Assembly (NCBI GenBank): GCA_003268905.1
Contig: QLTU01000004.1
Span: 62,001 to 126,000, forward strand
Length of the DNA stretch: 64,000 bases
DNA from: Acidovorax defluvii
Lineage (GTDB): Bacteria > Pseudomonadota > Gammaproteobacteria > Burkholderiales > Burkholderiaceae_C
Direction of reading: 5' to 3'
Part shown: one piece after another, positions 21,742 to 29,288 of the stretch
Numbering within the stretch: the first letter of the stretch is position 1
Layout of the letters: every line of letters begins with the position of its first letter
The notes under the pieces: model-generated
Databases searched by the model: none
What the model saw: the letters and a program-made list of their open reading frames with translations, nothing else
Told to the model about the DNA's origin: nothing
Program-made: the position numbers and the translations under genes

Positions 21742-23727
21742 TTACCCCTGCAGCAGCTTGTCCTCGGCCAGCGCCAGTGCGGCCGGGTGCCCCGAGAGCA
21801 CCAGTGTGTCCCCCGCCGCCAGCAGCGCTTCGGCCACGGCGGCACTCGGGTGGCCGTCGCCCCGCCGCAAATTGACCACCCGCACGCCCATGGCGGGCAA
21901 CGCCAGCCCACCCAGCGGCTCCCCGATGACCTTGGCCCCGGGTGGCAGGGTGACGGTGGACAGGCGCTCCTGGTCGCGCTCGTTCACGGTGTCGTCGTCG
22001 GCGCCATGGAAGTAGCCGCGCAGCAGGTTGTAGCGCGCGTCACGCTGGTCCTGCACCAGCCGCAACACCCGGCGCATGGGCACCCCCACCAGCGCCAGCG
22101 CGTGGCTGGCCAGCATGAGCGAGCCTTCGATGGCTTCGGGCACCACCTCGGTGGCGCCGGCGGCCTGCAGCTTGTCCAGGTGCAGGTCGTCCTGGGTGCG
22201 CACCACCACGGGCACCTGGGGCGCATGGGCGCGCGTGTTGGCCAGCACCTTGAGCGCCGACGGCACATCCAGGTAGGTCACGGCCACTGCGCTGGCGCGC
22301 ACCAGTCCTGCCGCCATCAGTGCCTGAAGGCGCGTGGCATCCCCATAGACCACCGAGTTTCCGGCAGCTGCGGCCTGGCGCACGCGGTCAGGGTCCAGGT
22401 CCAGCGCCATATAGGGAATGCCCTCGCGTTCCAGCATCCGTGCCAGGTTCTGGCCGCAGCGGCCAAAGCCGCAAATGATCACGTGCTTGCTGGTGTTGAT
22501 GGTCTTGCGTGCAATGGTGGTCATCTGCAGTGACTGCTGCAGCCAGTCACTCGCCACCAGCTTCATCACGATGCGATTGCTGTACATGATGAGAAACGGC
22601 GTGGCCAGCATCGACAGCACCATGGCCGCCAAAATGGGGTTCATGAGTGCTGGCTGCACCAACCCGTTTTCCAGTGTGAGCGACAGCAGCACAAAGCCGA
22701 ACTCGCCCGCCTGCGCCAGATACAGACCGGTGCGCAAGGCCACCCCGGTGGTGGCGCCCATGCTGCGCGCCAGTGCCAGGATGAGCACCAGCTTGAGCAG
22801 CAGCGGCACCGTGATCAGCACCAGCACCAGCGCCCAGCGGTCCACCAGAATGTGCCAGTCCAGCATCATGCCGATGGTGATGAAAAACAGGCCCAGCAGC
22901 ACGTCATGAAACGGGCGGATGTCGGTGCCCACCTGGTGCCGGTATTCGGTCTCCGAGACCAGCACCCCCGCAATGAAGGCGCCCAGCGCCAGGCTCAGGC
23001 CCGCCAGCTCGGTCAGCCACGCCAGCCCCAGCGTGATCAGCAGCAGGTTCAGCATGAACAGCTCGTCGCTCTTGCGCCGGGCCACCTGCGTGAGCCACCA
23101 GCGCATCAGGCGCTGGCCGCCCGTGAGCAGCAGGCCCACCAGCACGGCGGCCTTGAGCAGCGCCAGCCCCAGGGCGGTCAGCAGGCGATCGGGTGATGAG
23201 CTGAGCGCCGGAATCAGAATCAGCAGGGGTACCACCGCAAGGTCCTGGAACAGCAGGATGCCCATCACGCGGCGGCCATGTTCGCTTTCGAGCTCGGAGC
23301 GCTCGGCCATCAGCTTGACGACGATGGCCGTGCTGCTCATGGCCAGCACGCCCGACAGCGCCAGCGCCGACTGCCAGCCCATCTCCCACACACCACCCAC
23401 CAGGTGCGCCAGCGCCAGCGCCAGCCCCGTGACCACCAGCATGCTCAGCACCACCTGCGCCAGCCCCAGGCCAAACACCTGGCGGCGCATGGCGCGCAGC
23501 TTGGGCAGGCTGAACTCCAGCCCGATGGCAAACATCAGGAATACCACCCCGAACTCGCCCAGATGGCGCACACCCTCCGAGTTCTGGGCCAGTGCCAGCG
23601 CATGGGGCCCGATCAGCACGCCCGCGGCAAGATACCCCAGCATCGGCGGCAGTTTGAGGCTGCGGCACACCACCACGCCCAACACCGCGGCCAGTAGGTA
23701 AAGCAAGGTCAGCGCTAGTGAGGACAT
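21742..23727 (-). CDS. monovalent cation:proton antiporter-2 (Kef type) with TrkA-N and TrkA-C domains
   Basis: A 661-residue inner-membrane transporter. About 380 residues of hydrophobic helices open with MSSLALTLLYLLAAVLGVVV and include GYLAAGVLIGPHAL and FLMFAIGLEFSLPKL, the CPA2/Kef hallmarks. A TrkA-N nucleotide-binding domain follows (HVIICGFGRCGQNLARML, GDATRLQALMAAGL), then a TrkA-C domain (LPPGAKVIGEPLGGLALPAM). The family exports K+ or Na+ in exchange for H+, often gated by glutathione adducts or NAD(H). Whether it is KefB or KefC, and whether a KefF/KefG partner exists, cannot be said; no such gene is adjacent. Confidence 0.92.
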   Translation of the reverse strand: MSSLALTLLYLLAAVLGVVVCRSLKLPPMLGYLAAGVLIGPHALALAQNSEGVRHLGEFGVVFLMFAIGLEFSLPKLRAMRRQVFGLGLAQVVLSMLVVTGLALALAHLVGGVWEMGWQSALALSGVLAMSSTAIVVKLMAERSELESEHGRRVMGILLFQDLAVVPLLILIPALSSSPDRLLTALGLALLKAAVLVGLLLTGGQRLMRWWLTQVARRKSDELFMLNLLLITLGLAWLTELAGLSLALGAFIAGVLVSETEYRHQVGTDIRPFHDVLLGLFFITIGMMLDWHILVDRWALVLVLITVPLLLKLVLILALARSMGATTGVALRTGLYLAQAGEFGFVLLSLTLENGLVQPALMNPILAAMVLSMLATPFLIMYSNRIVMKLVASDWLQQSLQMTTIARKTINTSKHVIICGFGRCGQNLARMLEREGIPYMALDLDPDRVRQAAAAGNSVVYGDATRLQALMAAGLVRASAVAVTYLDVPSALKVLANTRAHAPQVPVVVRTQDDLHLDKLQAAGATEVVPEAIEGSLMLASHALALVGVPMRRVLRLVQDQRDARYNLLRGYFHGADDDTVNERDQERLSTVTLPPGAKVIGEPLGGLALPAMGVRVVNLRRGDGHPSAAVAEALLAAGDTLVLSGHPAALALAEDKLLQG

Positions 23728-23775
23728 CTACCAATGCTATCCGAGCCCATGCACCCCGGTCGATAGAATCCGCGT

Positions 23776-24771
23776 ATGACTCCCGCCACCCATTCCACTC
23801 TTGATCCGGATCAGGCCCTGCACCTGGCGCGGGAAACGTTTGACATCGAGGCGTCTGCCCTGAGGGGGTTGGCTGCCCGCGTGGATGCCCGGTTTGTGCA
23901 GGCGGTGCAGCGGGTTTTGCAGACCACCGGGCGCGTGGTGGTCATGGGAATGGGCAAGAGCGGCCATATCGGACGCAAGATTGCGGCCACGCTGGCATCC
24001 ACCGGCACGCCGGCTTTTTTTGTGCACCCCGCCGAGGCCAGCCACGGTGATCTGGGCATGGTGACCGGCCAGGATCTGGTGCTGGCCATCTCCAACAGCG
24101 GCGAAAGTGGCGAACTCACGGCGCTGCTGCCGGTGCTCAAGCGCCTGGGCGTGCCCCTGATCGCCATGACGGGCGGACTGAACTCCACCTTGGCCCGCCA
24201 TGCAGACCTCACGCTCGACTGCAGCGTGGAGCGCGAGGCCTGCCCGATGAACCTGGCACCCACGGCCAGCACCACCGCCCAGCTGGCGATGGGCGACGCC
24301 CTGGCCGTGGTCCTGCTCGATGCGCGGGGTTTTCGGCCGGAGGACTTTGCCCGTTCGCATCCCGGCGGCGCCCTGGGCCGCAAACTGCTGACGCATGTGA
24401 GCGATGTCATGCGTTCCGGCGATGCCGTCCCTCGCGTCTTGCCCGAAGCTTCTTTCAGCGAACTGATGCGGGAAATGAGTGCCAAGGGACTGGGCTCCGC
24501 CGCAGTGGTGGATGGCGCGGGGCAGGTGCTGGGCATCTTTACCGACGGCGATTTGCGCCGCCGCATCGAAGCGGGCGCCGACCTGCGCACGGCCACGGCC
24601 GCCCAGGTCATGCACGCCACGCCCCGCCGCATTGCACCCGACGCCCTGGCGGTCAATGCCGCCGAAATGATGGAGACCCACGGCATCACCAGCGTGCTGG
24701 TGGTGGGCGCGAACGGAACGCTGGAAGGCGTGGTCCATATCCGCGACCTGATGCGGGCCAAGGTGATCTGA
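23776..24771 (+). CDS. kdsD: arabinose-5-phosphate isomerase
   Basis: A 331-residue KpsF/GutQ-family enzyme, which converts ribulose-5-phosphate to arabinose-5-phosphate, the first step to Kdo for lipopolysaccharide. The SIS domain is clear (VVVMGMGKSGHIGRKIAATL, FVHPAEASHGDLGM, ISNSGESGEL) and is followed by two CBS domains (about 205-330). The TGA overlaps the kdsC ATG (TGATG), forming an operon with kdsC and lptC. Confidence 0.96.
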   Translation: MTPATHSTLDPDQALHLARETFDIEASALRGLAARVDARFVQAVQRVLQTTGRVVVMGMGKSGHIGRKIAATLASTGTPAFFVHPAEASHGDLGMVTGQDLVLAISNSGESGELTALLPVLKRLGVPLIAMTGGLNSTLARHADLTLDCSVEREACPMNLAPTASTTAQLAMGDALAVVLLDARGFRPEDFARSHPGGALGRKLLTHVSDVMRSGDAVPRVLPEASFSELMREMSAKGLGSAAVVDGAGQVLGIFTDGDLRRRIEAGADLRTATAAQVMHATPRRIAPDALAVNAAEMMETHGITSVLVVGANGTLEGVVHIRDLMRAKVI

Positions 24772-25352
24772 TGAGCGCCATCCCCCCTTCATTTTCAGCA
24801 GCCGACAGCAGCCCGGCGCTCAGCTTCGATCCCGTGCTGCTGCTGCAGGCCCAGGGCGTGCGCGTGGCCTTTTTCGATGTGGACGGGGTGCTGACCGATG
24901 GCGGCCTGTATTTCAGCGAAACCGGCGAAACGCTCAAGCGCTTCAACACCCTGGACGGGCATGGCCTGAAGTTGCTGCAAAAGGCCGGCATCACCCCGGC
25001 CGTGATCACTGGCCGCGATTCGGCCCCGTTGCGCCTGCGCCTGAAGGCGCTGGGTGTCGAGCATGCCGTGTTCGGCACCGAAGACAAGCGCCCCGCGGCC
25101 GAGCAGATGCTGGCGAGCCTGGGGTTTTCGTGGTCGCAGGCGGCTGCCATGGGTGACGACTGGCCCGATCTGCCCGTCATGCGCCGCTGCGCCCTGGCCT
25201 GCGCCCCCGCCAATGCCCATGTGGAAGCGCGCCATGCAGCGCACCACACCACCGTGGCGCGTGGCGGTGAAGGGGCTGCGCGCGAGTTCTGTGATCTGCT
25301 GCTGGTGGCCAGTGGCCGCTATGCAGCCTTGCTGGCGGACTACACGCAATGA
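24771..25352 (+). CDS. kdsC: 3-deoxy-D-manno-octulosonate 8-phosphate phosphatase
   Basis: A 193-residue HAD-superfamily phosphatase, the Kdo-8-phosphate phosphatase. The nucleophile motif FFDVDGVLTDGG is at residues about 37-48. VITGRDSAPLRLRLKALGV carries motif II, and MGDDWPDLPVM motif IV. It overlaps both its upstream (kdsD) and downstream (lptC, ATGA) neighbours. The first 25 residues are an Ser/Ala-rich extension compared with the E. coli enzyme. Confidence 0.95.
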   Translation: MSAIPPSFSAADSSPALSFDPVLLLQAQGVRVAFFDVDGVLTDGGLYFSETGETLKRFNTLDGHGLKLLQKAGITPAVITGRDSAPLRLRLKALGVEHAVFGTEDKRPAAEQMLASLGFSWSQAAAMGDDWPDLPVMRRCALACAPANAHVEARHAAHHTTVARGGEGAAREFCDLLLVASGRYAALLADYTQ

Positions 25353-25966
25353 CTCCCGTGCTGCGCCAAGGCTGGGAAAAGTTTTCACTTTACCTCCCGA
25401 TCATCCTCATGGGGATGCTCGCGCTGGGCACCTGGTGGCTGGTGCGCAATGCCCCCGCGCCCGTTGCTGCAGCGGCAGCGTCCGCCAATCCCCACCAGCC
25501 CGACTATTTCATGAAGCTCTTTTCGGTCAAGAGCTTTGATGCCACGGGGCGGATGCAAAGCGAAATCAAGGGCGAGATGGGGCGGCATTATCCCGATACG
25601 GACACCCTGGAGGTCGACAAAGTCCACATGCGATCGGTGACGCCGCAGGGTCTTGTGACCCTGGCCACGGCCGATCGCGCCCTGAGCAACGCCGATGGCT
25701 CTGAAGTGCAGTTGTTTGGCAATGCGGTGGTCACGCGCGAGGCGCTACCGGGAGGCGCTGGCACGGCGCAACCGCGCCTGGAATTCCGTGGTGAATTCCT
25801 GCACGCCTTCACACAAACCGAGCGTGTGCGGTCAGACCAGCCGGTCGTCCTCATCCGTGGCAACGACCGGTTCACGGCCGACGCCATGGAATACGACCAC
25901 CTTGACCAGGTGCTGCAATTGCGCGGGCGTGTGCGTGGCATTCTGATGCCTGCTGCGTCGCGATAA
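25349..25966 (+). CDS. lptC: LPS export ABC transporter periplasmic protein LptC
   Basis: A 205-residue LptC: one N-terminal membrane anchor (LPIILMGMLALGTWWLV) and a periplasmic beta-jellyroll that hands LPS from LptB2FG to LptA. The recognisable segments are PDYFMKLFSVKSFDATGRM and the later SDQPVVLIRGNDRFTADAM. The ATG overlaps the kdsC stop. In many proteobacteria lptA and lptB follow; here an SDR gene does, so those partners must be elsewhere. Confidence 0.92.
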   Translation: MTPVLRQGWEKFSLYLPIILMGMLALGTWWLVRNAPAPVAAAAASANPHQPDYFMKLFSVKSFDATGRMQSEIKGEMGRHYPDTDTLEVDKVHMRSVTPQGLVTLATADRALSNADGSEVQLFGNAVVTREALPGGAGTAQPRLEFRGEFLHAFTQTERVRSDQPVVLIRGNDRFTADAMEYDHLDQVLQLRGRVRGILMPAASR

Positions 25967-25992
25967 GTCGCGCACAGCGCCGAAGCCGCCCC

Positions 25993-26775
25993 ATGACTGC
26001 ACCACTGGTCTTCATTACCGGCGCCTCCAGTGGAATCGGCCAGGCGCTGGCCCTGCGTTTTCATCGGCAAGGCTATCGGCTGGCGCTGGTGGCGCGGCGC
26101 ACATCTGAGATTAAATCATGGGCTAGCGCCCAACAGATAAGCGCTGATAGCTATGAAATTTATAGTGCAGATGTATCCGTGCCCGTAAGCATCATGGCGG
26201 CGGGCCAGGATTGCAAGGCACGCCAGGGGCTGCCCGATGTGGTGATTGCCAACGCCGGCATCAGTGTGGGCATGGACACCGCCTTTGGCGCAGATATTGA
26301 GGTCATGGCGCGCACCTTTGCCACCAACACTATCGGCATGGCTGCCACCTTCCAGCCGTTTGTGGACGGCATGGTGCAACGCCGGTCCGGCACCCTGGTG
26401 GGTATTGCCAGCGTGGCGGGAGTTCGAGGCTTGCCCGGGCATGGGGCCTACTGCGCCAGCAAAGCGGCGGTCATCAGCTATTGCGAGAGCCTGCGTGGCG
26501 AAATGCGCCCGCATGGGGTGCGTGTGGTCACCCTCTCGCCCGGCTATATCGACACGCCGCTCACCCGCCAGAACCGCTACGCCATGCCGTTCCTGATGCA
26601 GGCCGATGATTTTGCAGACCGTGCTTTCAACGCCATTGCCGCAGGTGCACGCCACCGGGTCATTCCCTGGCAGATGGGCATCGTCGCCGGGCTGCTGCGC
26701 ATGCTACCGAACGCGCTGTTCGACCAATTGTTGGCAGGCCGCCCGCGCAAGCACCGCCAGGGTGAGGTGCAATAG
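25993..26775 (+). CDS. short-chain dehydrogenase/reductase
   Basis: A 260-residue classical SDR. The cofactor motif TGASSGIG is at residues about 9-16, NAG in VVIANAGISVG, the catalytic Ser in VGIASVAG, and the Tyr-Lys pair in GAYCASKAAVISYCESLRGE. The substrate is unknown. Residues about 38-58 (EIKSWASAQQISADSYEIYS) are encoded by a copy of the interspersed repeat, sitting where SDRs normally have the first loop after beta-2. The frame is preserved, so this looks like a repeat absorbed into a surface loop. It follows lptC by 26 bp, possibly in the same transcript. Confidence 0.9.
   Translation: MTAPLVFITGASSGIGQALALRFHRQGYRLALVARRTSEIKSWASAQQISADSYEIYSADVSVPVSIMAAGQDCKARQGLPDVVIANAGISVGMDTAFGADIEVMARTFATNTIGMAATFQPFVDGMVQRRSGTLVGIASVAGVRGLPGHGAYCASKAAVISYCESLRGEMRPHGVRVVTLSPGYIDTPLTRQNRYAMPFLMQADDFADRAFNAIAAGARHRVIPWQMGIVAGLLRMLPNALFDQLLAGRPRKHRQGEVQ
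26107..26166. repeat. interspersed palindromic repeat, copy C, inside the SDR coding sequence
   Basis: GGGCTAGCGCC, then AGATAAGCGCTGATAGCTATG and an AT-rich end (AAATTTATAG). It is read in frame as about 20 codons of the SDR. Confidence 0.7.
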
Positions 26776-26869
26776 CCCGAAGGGCGGGGTCAAGCCTGTC
26801 ATGCGATGGCGTGCCGGGTGCCGACATTTTTCAATAAGGCCGCCTGATTTTTCCAAACCCTTGGCCATG

Positions 26870-26891
26870 AAAAAAGCCCCCGAAGGGGCTT
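26870..26891 (-). terminator. intrinsic terminator of the first RRM gene
   Basis: On the minus strand AAGCCCC, TTCG loop, GGGGCTT, then a T-run. It lies just beyond the stop of the RNA-binding gene at 26920. Confidence 0.88.
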
Positions 26892-26919
26892 GTCTCAAGA
26901 AAACCTGTAGGTGAGTGGT

Positions 26920-27471
26920 TCAGTAGCCGTTGCCGCCACCGTAGCCACCACCGCCGCCGCTGCGGCCACCGCTGCCGCCGCCATTGCGTGAACCCGTGCC
27001 ATAGGGGCTGCGAAAGCCGCCTTCACTGCGACCGCCGCCACCGTAGCCGCCACCATCACCTCGGCCACCACCTCCATAGCCACCGCCGCCGCCTTCACGG
27101 CCACCTCCGTAGCCACCGCCACCGCCGCCATAGCCGCCTCCACCACCACTGCGGCCTCCGCCACCGTACCCACCACCGCCGCCACCGCCACCAAACCCAC
27201 CGCCACTGCGGGGCGGACGGGGCTCCATGGGGCGCGCTTCGTTGACGACGATACCGCGGCCTCCCAAGGGCTGGCCGTTCATGCCCTGAATGGCAGCCTG
27301 CGCCTCGGCATCGCTGCCCATTTCGACGAAGCCAAAGCCTTTGGATCGACCGGTGTCGCGCTCCATCATGACCTTGGCGCTCGTCACTGAGCCAAATTGG
27401 CCAAAAGCCTGCTCCAGATCGCTGTCACGTACCGAGTACGGCAGGTTGCCCACATACAGTTTGTTGCCCAT
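26920..27471 (-). CDS. glycine-rich RRM RNA-binding protein (paralog 1)
   Basis: A 183-residue protein with one N-terminal RRM: RNP2 KLYVGNLPY near residues 4-12 and RNP1 KGFGFVEM near 44-51. A roughly 95-residue Gly/Tyr/Arg tail (repeats of GGGGYGGG and GGGRSGG) follows. The resemblance is to cold-shock-type RNA-binding proteins of bacteria and plants, which bind single-stranded RNA. ATG 27471 is chosen because a good Shine-Dalgarno (AGGAG) precedes it; the frame extends upstream to 27492 but that is leader. The RRM is about 80 percent identical to paralog 2 at 27737. The leader carries a hairpin that pairs the Shine-Dalgarno (see regulatory entry). Confidence 0.95.
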   Translation of the reverse strand: MGNKLYVGNLPYSVRDSDLEQAFGQFGSVTSAKVMMERDTGRSKGFGFVEMGSDAEAQAAIQGMNGQPLGGRGIVVNEARPMEPRPPRSGGGFGGGGGGGGYGGGGRSGGGGGYGGGGGGYGGGREGGGGGYGGGGRGDGGGYGGGGRSEGGFRSPYGTGSRNGGGSGGRSGGGGGYGGGNGY

Positions 27472-27475
27472 CACG

Positions 27476-27513
27476 GGACTCCTCAAAAACACATGGAAAA
27501 AGCGATGGAGTCC
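27476..27513 (-). promoter_or_regulatory. SD-sequestering leader hairpin of RRM paralog 1
   Basis: Reading the minus strand, GGACTCC (27513-27507) can pair with GGAGTCC (27482-27476), which contains the AGGAG Shine-Dalgarno of the ATG at 27471. The loop holds ATCGC and an A/T-rich stretch. The same arrangement is found before paralog 2. Confidence 0.65.
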
Positions 27514-27671
27514 AGAAAACGCAACCAGCTAATCTCAATGACGCCCTATGCGCGAAACTGACGGATCACCGCAAACTTGAAGGCGAGAAAACCCCGCAGC
27601 GGCAATTTTTCTCATAGTTCTTGTAAAAAGGCAAGTGCCTTTGGCTGTTGTGGCAGCAATGCTGCAGCCAT

Positions 27672-27696
27672 AAAAAAAGGAGCCCAAAGGCTCCTT
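27672..27696 (-). terminator. intrinsic terminator of the second RRM gene
   Basis: On the minus strand AAGGAGCC, TTTG loop, GGCTCCTT, then seven T. It is downstream of the stop at 27737. Confidence 0.88.
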
Positions 27697-27736
27697 GTTT
27701 TGCCGGCAGCAGGTGCAAGCACCTGCCTTGACGGTC

Positions 27737-28129
27737 TTAGTAGCTGCTACGGCCACCGCCGTAACCACCACCACCGCCGCCACCGCTGCGGCCACCGCCG
27801 TAACCACCACCGCCGCCGCCACCGTAGCCGCCGCCACCACCGCTGCCGCCGCCGAAGCCGCCGCTACGTGGAGCGCGTGGCTCCATGGGACGGGCTTCGT
27901 TGACCACGAGGTCACGGCCGCCGAAGTTGGTGCCATGCACGCCTTGGATGGCGGCTTGGGCTTCAGCATCGCTGCCCATTTCGACAAAGCCGAAACCCTT
28001 GGAGCGGCCGGTGTCGCGCTCCATCATGACCTTGGCGCTGCCGACCGAGCCGTACTGGCTGAAGGTCTGCTGCAGGTCTTCGTCGCGGAAGGAATAGGGC
28101 AGATTGCCCACGTAAAGTTTGTTGCCCAT
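27737..28129 (-). CDS. glycine-rich RRM RNA-binding protein (paralog 2)
   Basis: A 130-residue protein: N-terminal RRM with RNP2 KLYVGNLPY and RNP1 KGFGFVEM, then a 45-residue Gly/Tyr/Ser tail ending GGGRSSY. It is a tandem duplicate of the gene at 26920-27471 with a shorter tail. Gene, leader and terminator organisation are all alike, which suggests duplication as a full transcription unit. The start ATG 28129 has Shine-Dalgarno AGGAG seven bases upstream. Function is inferred as RNA chaperone or cold-shock-type regulator; the target is unknown. Confidence 0.95.
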   Translation of the reverse strand: MGNKLYVGNLPYSFRDEDLQQTFSQYGSVGSAKVMMERDTGRSKGFGFVEMGSDAEAQAAIQGVHGTNFGGRDLVVNEARPMEPRAPRSGGFGGGSGGGGGYGGGGGGGYGGGRSGGGGGGGYGGGRSSY

Positions 28130-28132
28130 GAA

Positions 28133-28169
28133 GGACTCCTAGAAAAACATGAAAACGCGATGGGAGTCC
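28133..28169 (-). promoter_or_regulatory. SD-sequestering leader hairpin of RRM paralog 2
   Basis: GGACTCC (28169-28163) pairs with GGAGTCC (28139-28133), burying the Shine-Dalgarno of ATG 28129. Upstream, both paralogs also share a conserved stretch GCGGTGATNNGTCAGTTTCG (27551-27572 and 28204-28225, minus). Confidence 0.65.
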
Positions 28170-28383
28170 GACGCAATCAACAAACCTGTGACGACTTCAA
28201 AGACGCGAAACTGACCAATCACCGCTAGCTTAACTACTTTCCTGCATTGCAGAAAAGCGAAGCCATTATTAATCACTTTTCTGCGCCGCGTGGATATTTA
28301 TTTCCAAGGGGGGTTTTTGAAGGCAGGCACAGTTGTCGGTGATGCCAGAGCGATCCGTGAACGCGTTGCACTAAAATCGCCCG

Positions 28384-28494
28384 GTCTTTGGGGAGTAGTC
28401 CGTCCGGCCGCACGCAGCGCCGGGGGCATGCGTCAACACACTTGGGCTCTCACAGCCTATGGCGCATGCGGCTTGCAATGAGCTGGGCGAGACC
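28384..28494 (+). promoter_or_regulatory. yybP-ykoY (manganese) riboswitch
   Basis: The conserved yybP-ykoY core is present in order: TCTTTGGGGAGTAGTCCG, then GCATGCGTCAACACACTTGG and finally GCTGGGCGAGACCA. This motif senses Mn2+ by established knowledge. The gene downstream is a GDT1-type Mn exporter, the expected target in betaproteobacteria. Motif recognised by eye; a covariance search (Rfam yybP-ykoY) would settle the exact ends. Confidence 0.9.
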
Positions 28495-28540
28495 ATTGAC
28501 TGCATGCCGATCCATTGGCCGGAGTTGGCGTGCAGTCAAT
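28495..28540 (+). promoter_or_regulatory. expression-platform hairpin of the Mn riboswitch
   Basis: ATTGACTGCATGCC pairs with GGCGTGCAGTCAAT (one G-U). It follows the aptamer directly and lacks a T-run, so control is probably at translation of the gene at 28582 rather than termination. Confidence 0.6.
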
Positions 28541-28581
28541 GCGTTCACCACCCATCCGGCCGGATTGGATAACCCCTCCCC

Positions 28582-29145
28582 ATGGAAGCCTTTTTTGTTT
28601 CAACCGCCATCGTCGCCCTTGCCGAGATGGGTGACAAGACCCAGTTGCTGGCGCTGGTGCTGGCCGCGCGTTTCCGAAAGCCCTGGCCCATCGTTCTGGG
28701 TATTCTGGTCGCCACGCTGGCCAACCACGGGCTGGCGGGTGCGCTAGGTGCCTGGGTGACCACGGTGGTGGGGCCGCAGGTGCTGCGCTGGACATTGGGC
28801 GTTTCGTTCATTGCCATGGCGGTGTGGATGCTGATTCCGGACAAGCTCGATGAAGGCGATGCCGACGGCGCGCCGCGCTGGGGCGTTTTTGGGACGACGC
28901 TGGTGGCCTTTTTCCTGGCCGAGATGGGTGACAAGACGCAGATTGCTACCGTCATGCTGGCGGCGCAATACAACGCCTATCTGTGGGTGGTGGCTGGAAC
29001 CACGCTGGGCATGATGCTGGCCAATGCGCCCGTGGTCTGGCTGGGCGACCGCATCACACGCCTGGTGCCCATTCGTGTGGTGCACGGTGTGTCCGCGGTC
29101 ATTTTTCTGGTCCTTGGGCTGGTGGCGATCTTTGCGCCGGTGTGA
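28582..29145 (+). CDS. GDT1/TMEM165-family manganese exporter
   Basis: A 187-residue inner-membrane protein of the UPF0016 family. Two copies of the hallmark motif are seen, ALAEMGDKTQLLAL near residue 12 and FLAEMGDKTQIATV near 113, each in the first helix of a three-helix half, so the protein is an internal duplication with about six helices. The family exports Mn2+ (MneA-type) or Ca2+. The Mn riboswitch upstream supports the Mn assignment. There is no neighbouring operon partner. Confidence 0.92.
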   Translation: MEAFFVSTAIVALAEMGDKTQLLALVLAARFRKPWPIVLGILVATLANHGLAGALGAWVTTVVGPQVLRWTLGVSFIAMAVWMLIPDKLDEGDADGAPRWGVFGTTLVAFFLAEMGDKTQIATVMLAAQYNAYLWVVAGTTLGMMLANAPVVWLGDRITRLVPIRVVHGVSAVIFLVLGLVAIFAPV

Positions 29146-29200
29146 CCGTGCGGGGTGGCCGCAAGGCGACCCTTTTGGTATATTTGCGCTTCGCGCCGAT

Positions 29201-29240
29201 TTGCTACAGCTTGCGGGCGCTTTATAAATTCTGCTAAAGA
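29201..29240. repeat. interspersed repeat remnant, copy D
   Basis: TTGCTACAGCTTGCGGGCGC followed by TTTATAAATTCTGCTAAAG. It keeps only one arm of the family consensus. Confidence 0.45.
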
Positions 29241-29254
29241 CCCGTCCGACACTG

Positions 29255-29288
29255 CCCGGCCTCGTTTTTAGCGATGCCGGGTTTTTTT
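29255..29288 (+). terminator. terminator hairpin directly before the metX ATG
   Basis: CCCGGC and GCCGGG pair, with inner TCG/CGA, followed by seven T that end exactly at the metX start (ATG 29289). It may end the preceding transcript or act as an attenuator of metX. Confidence 0.7.
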
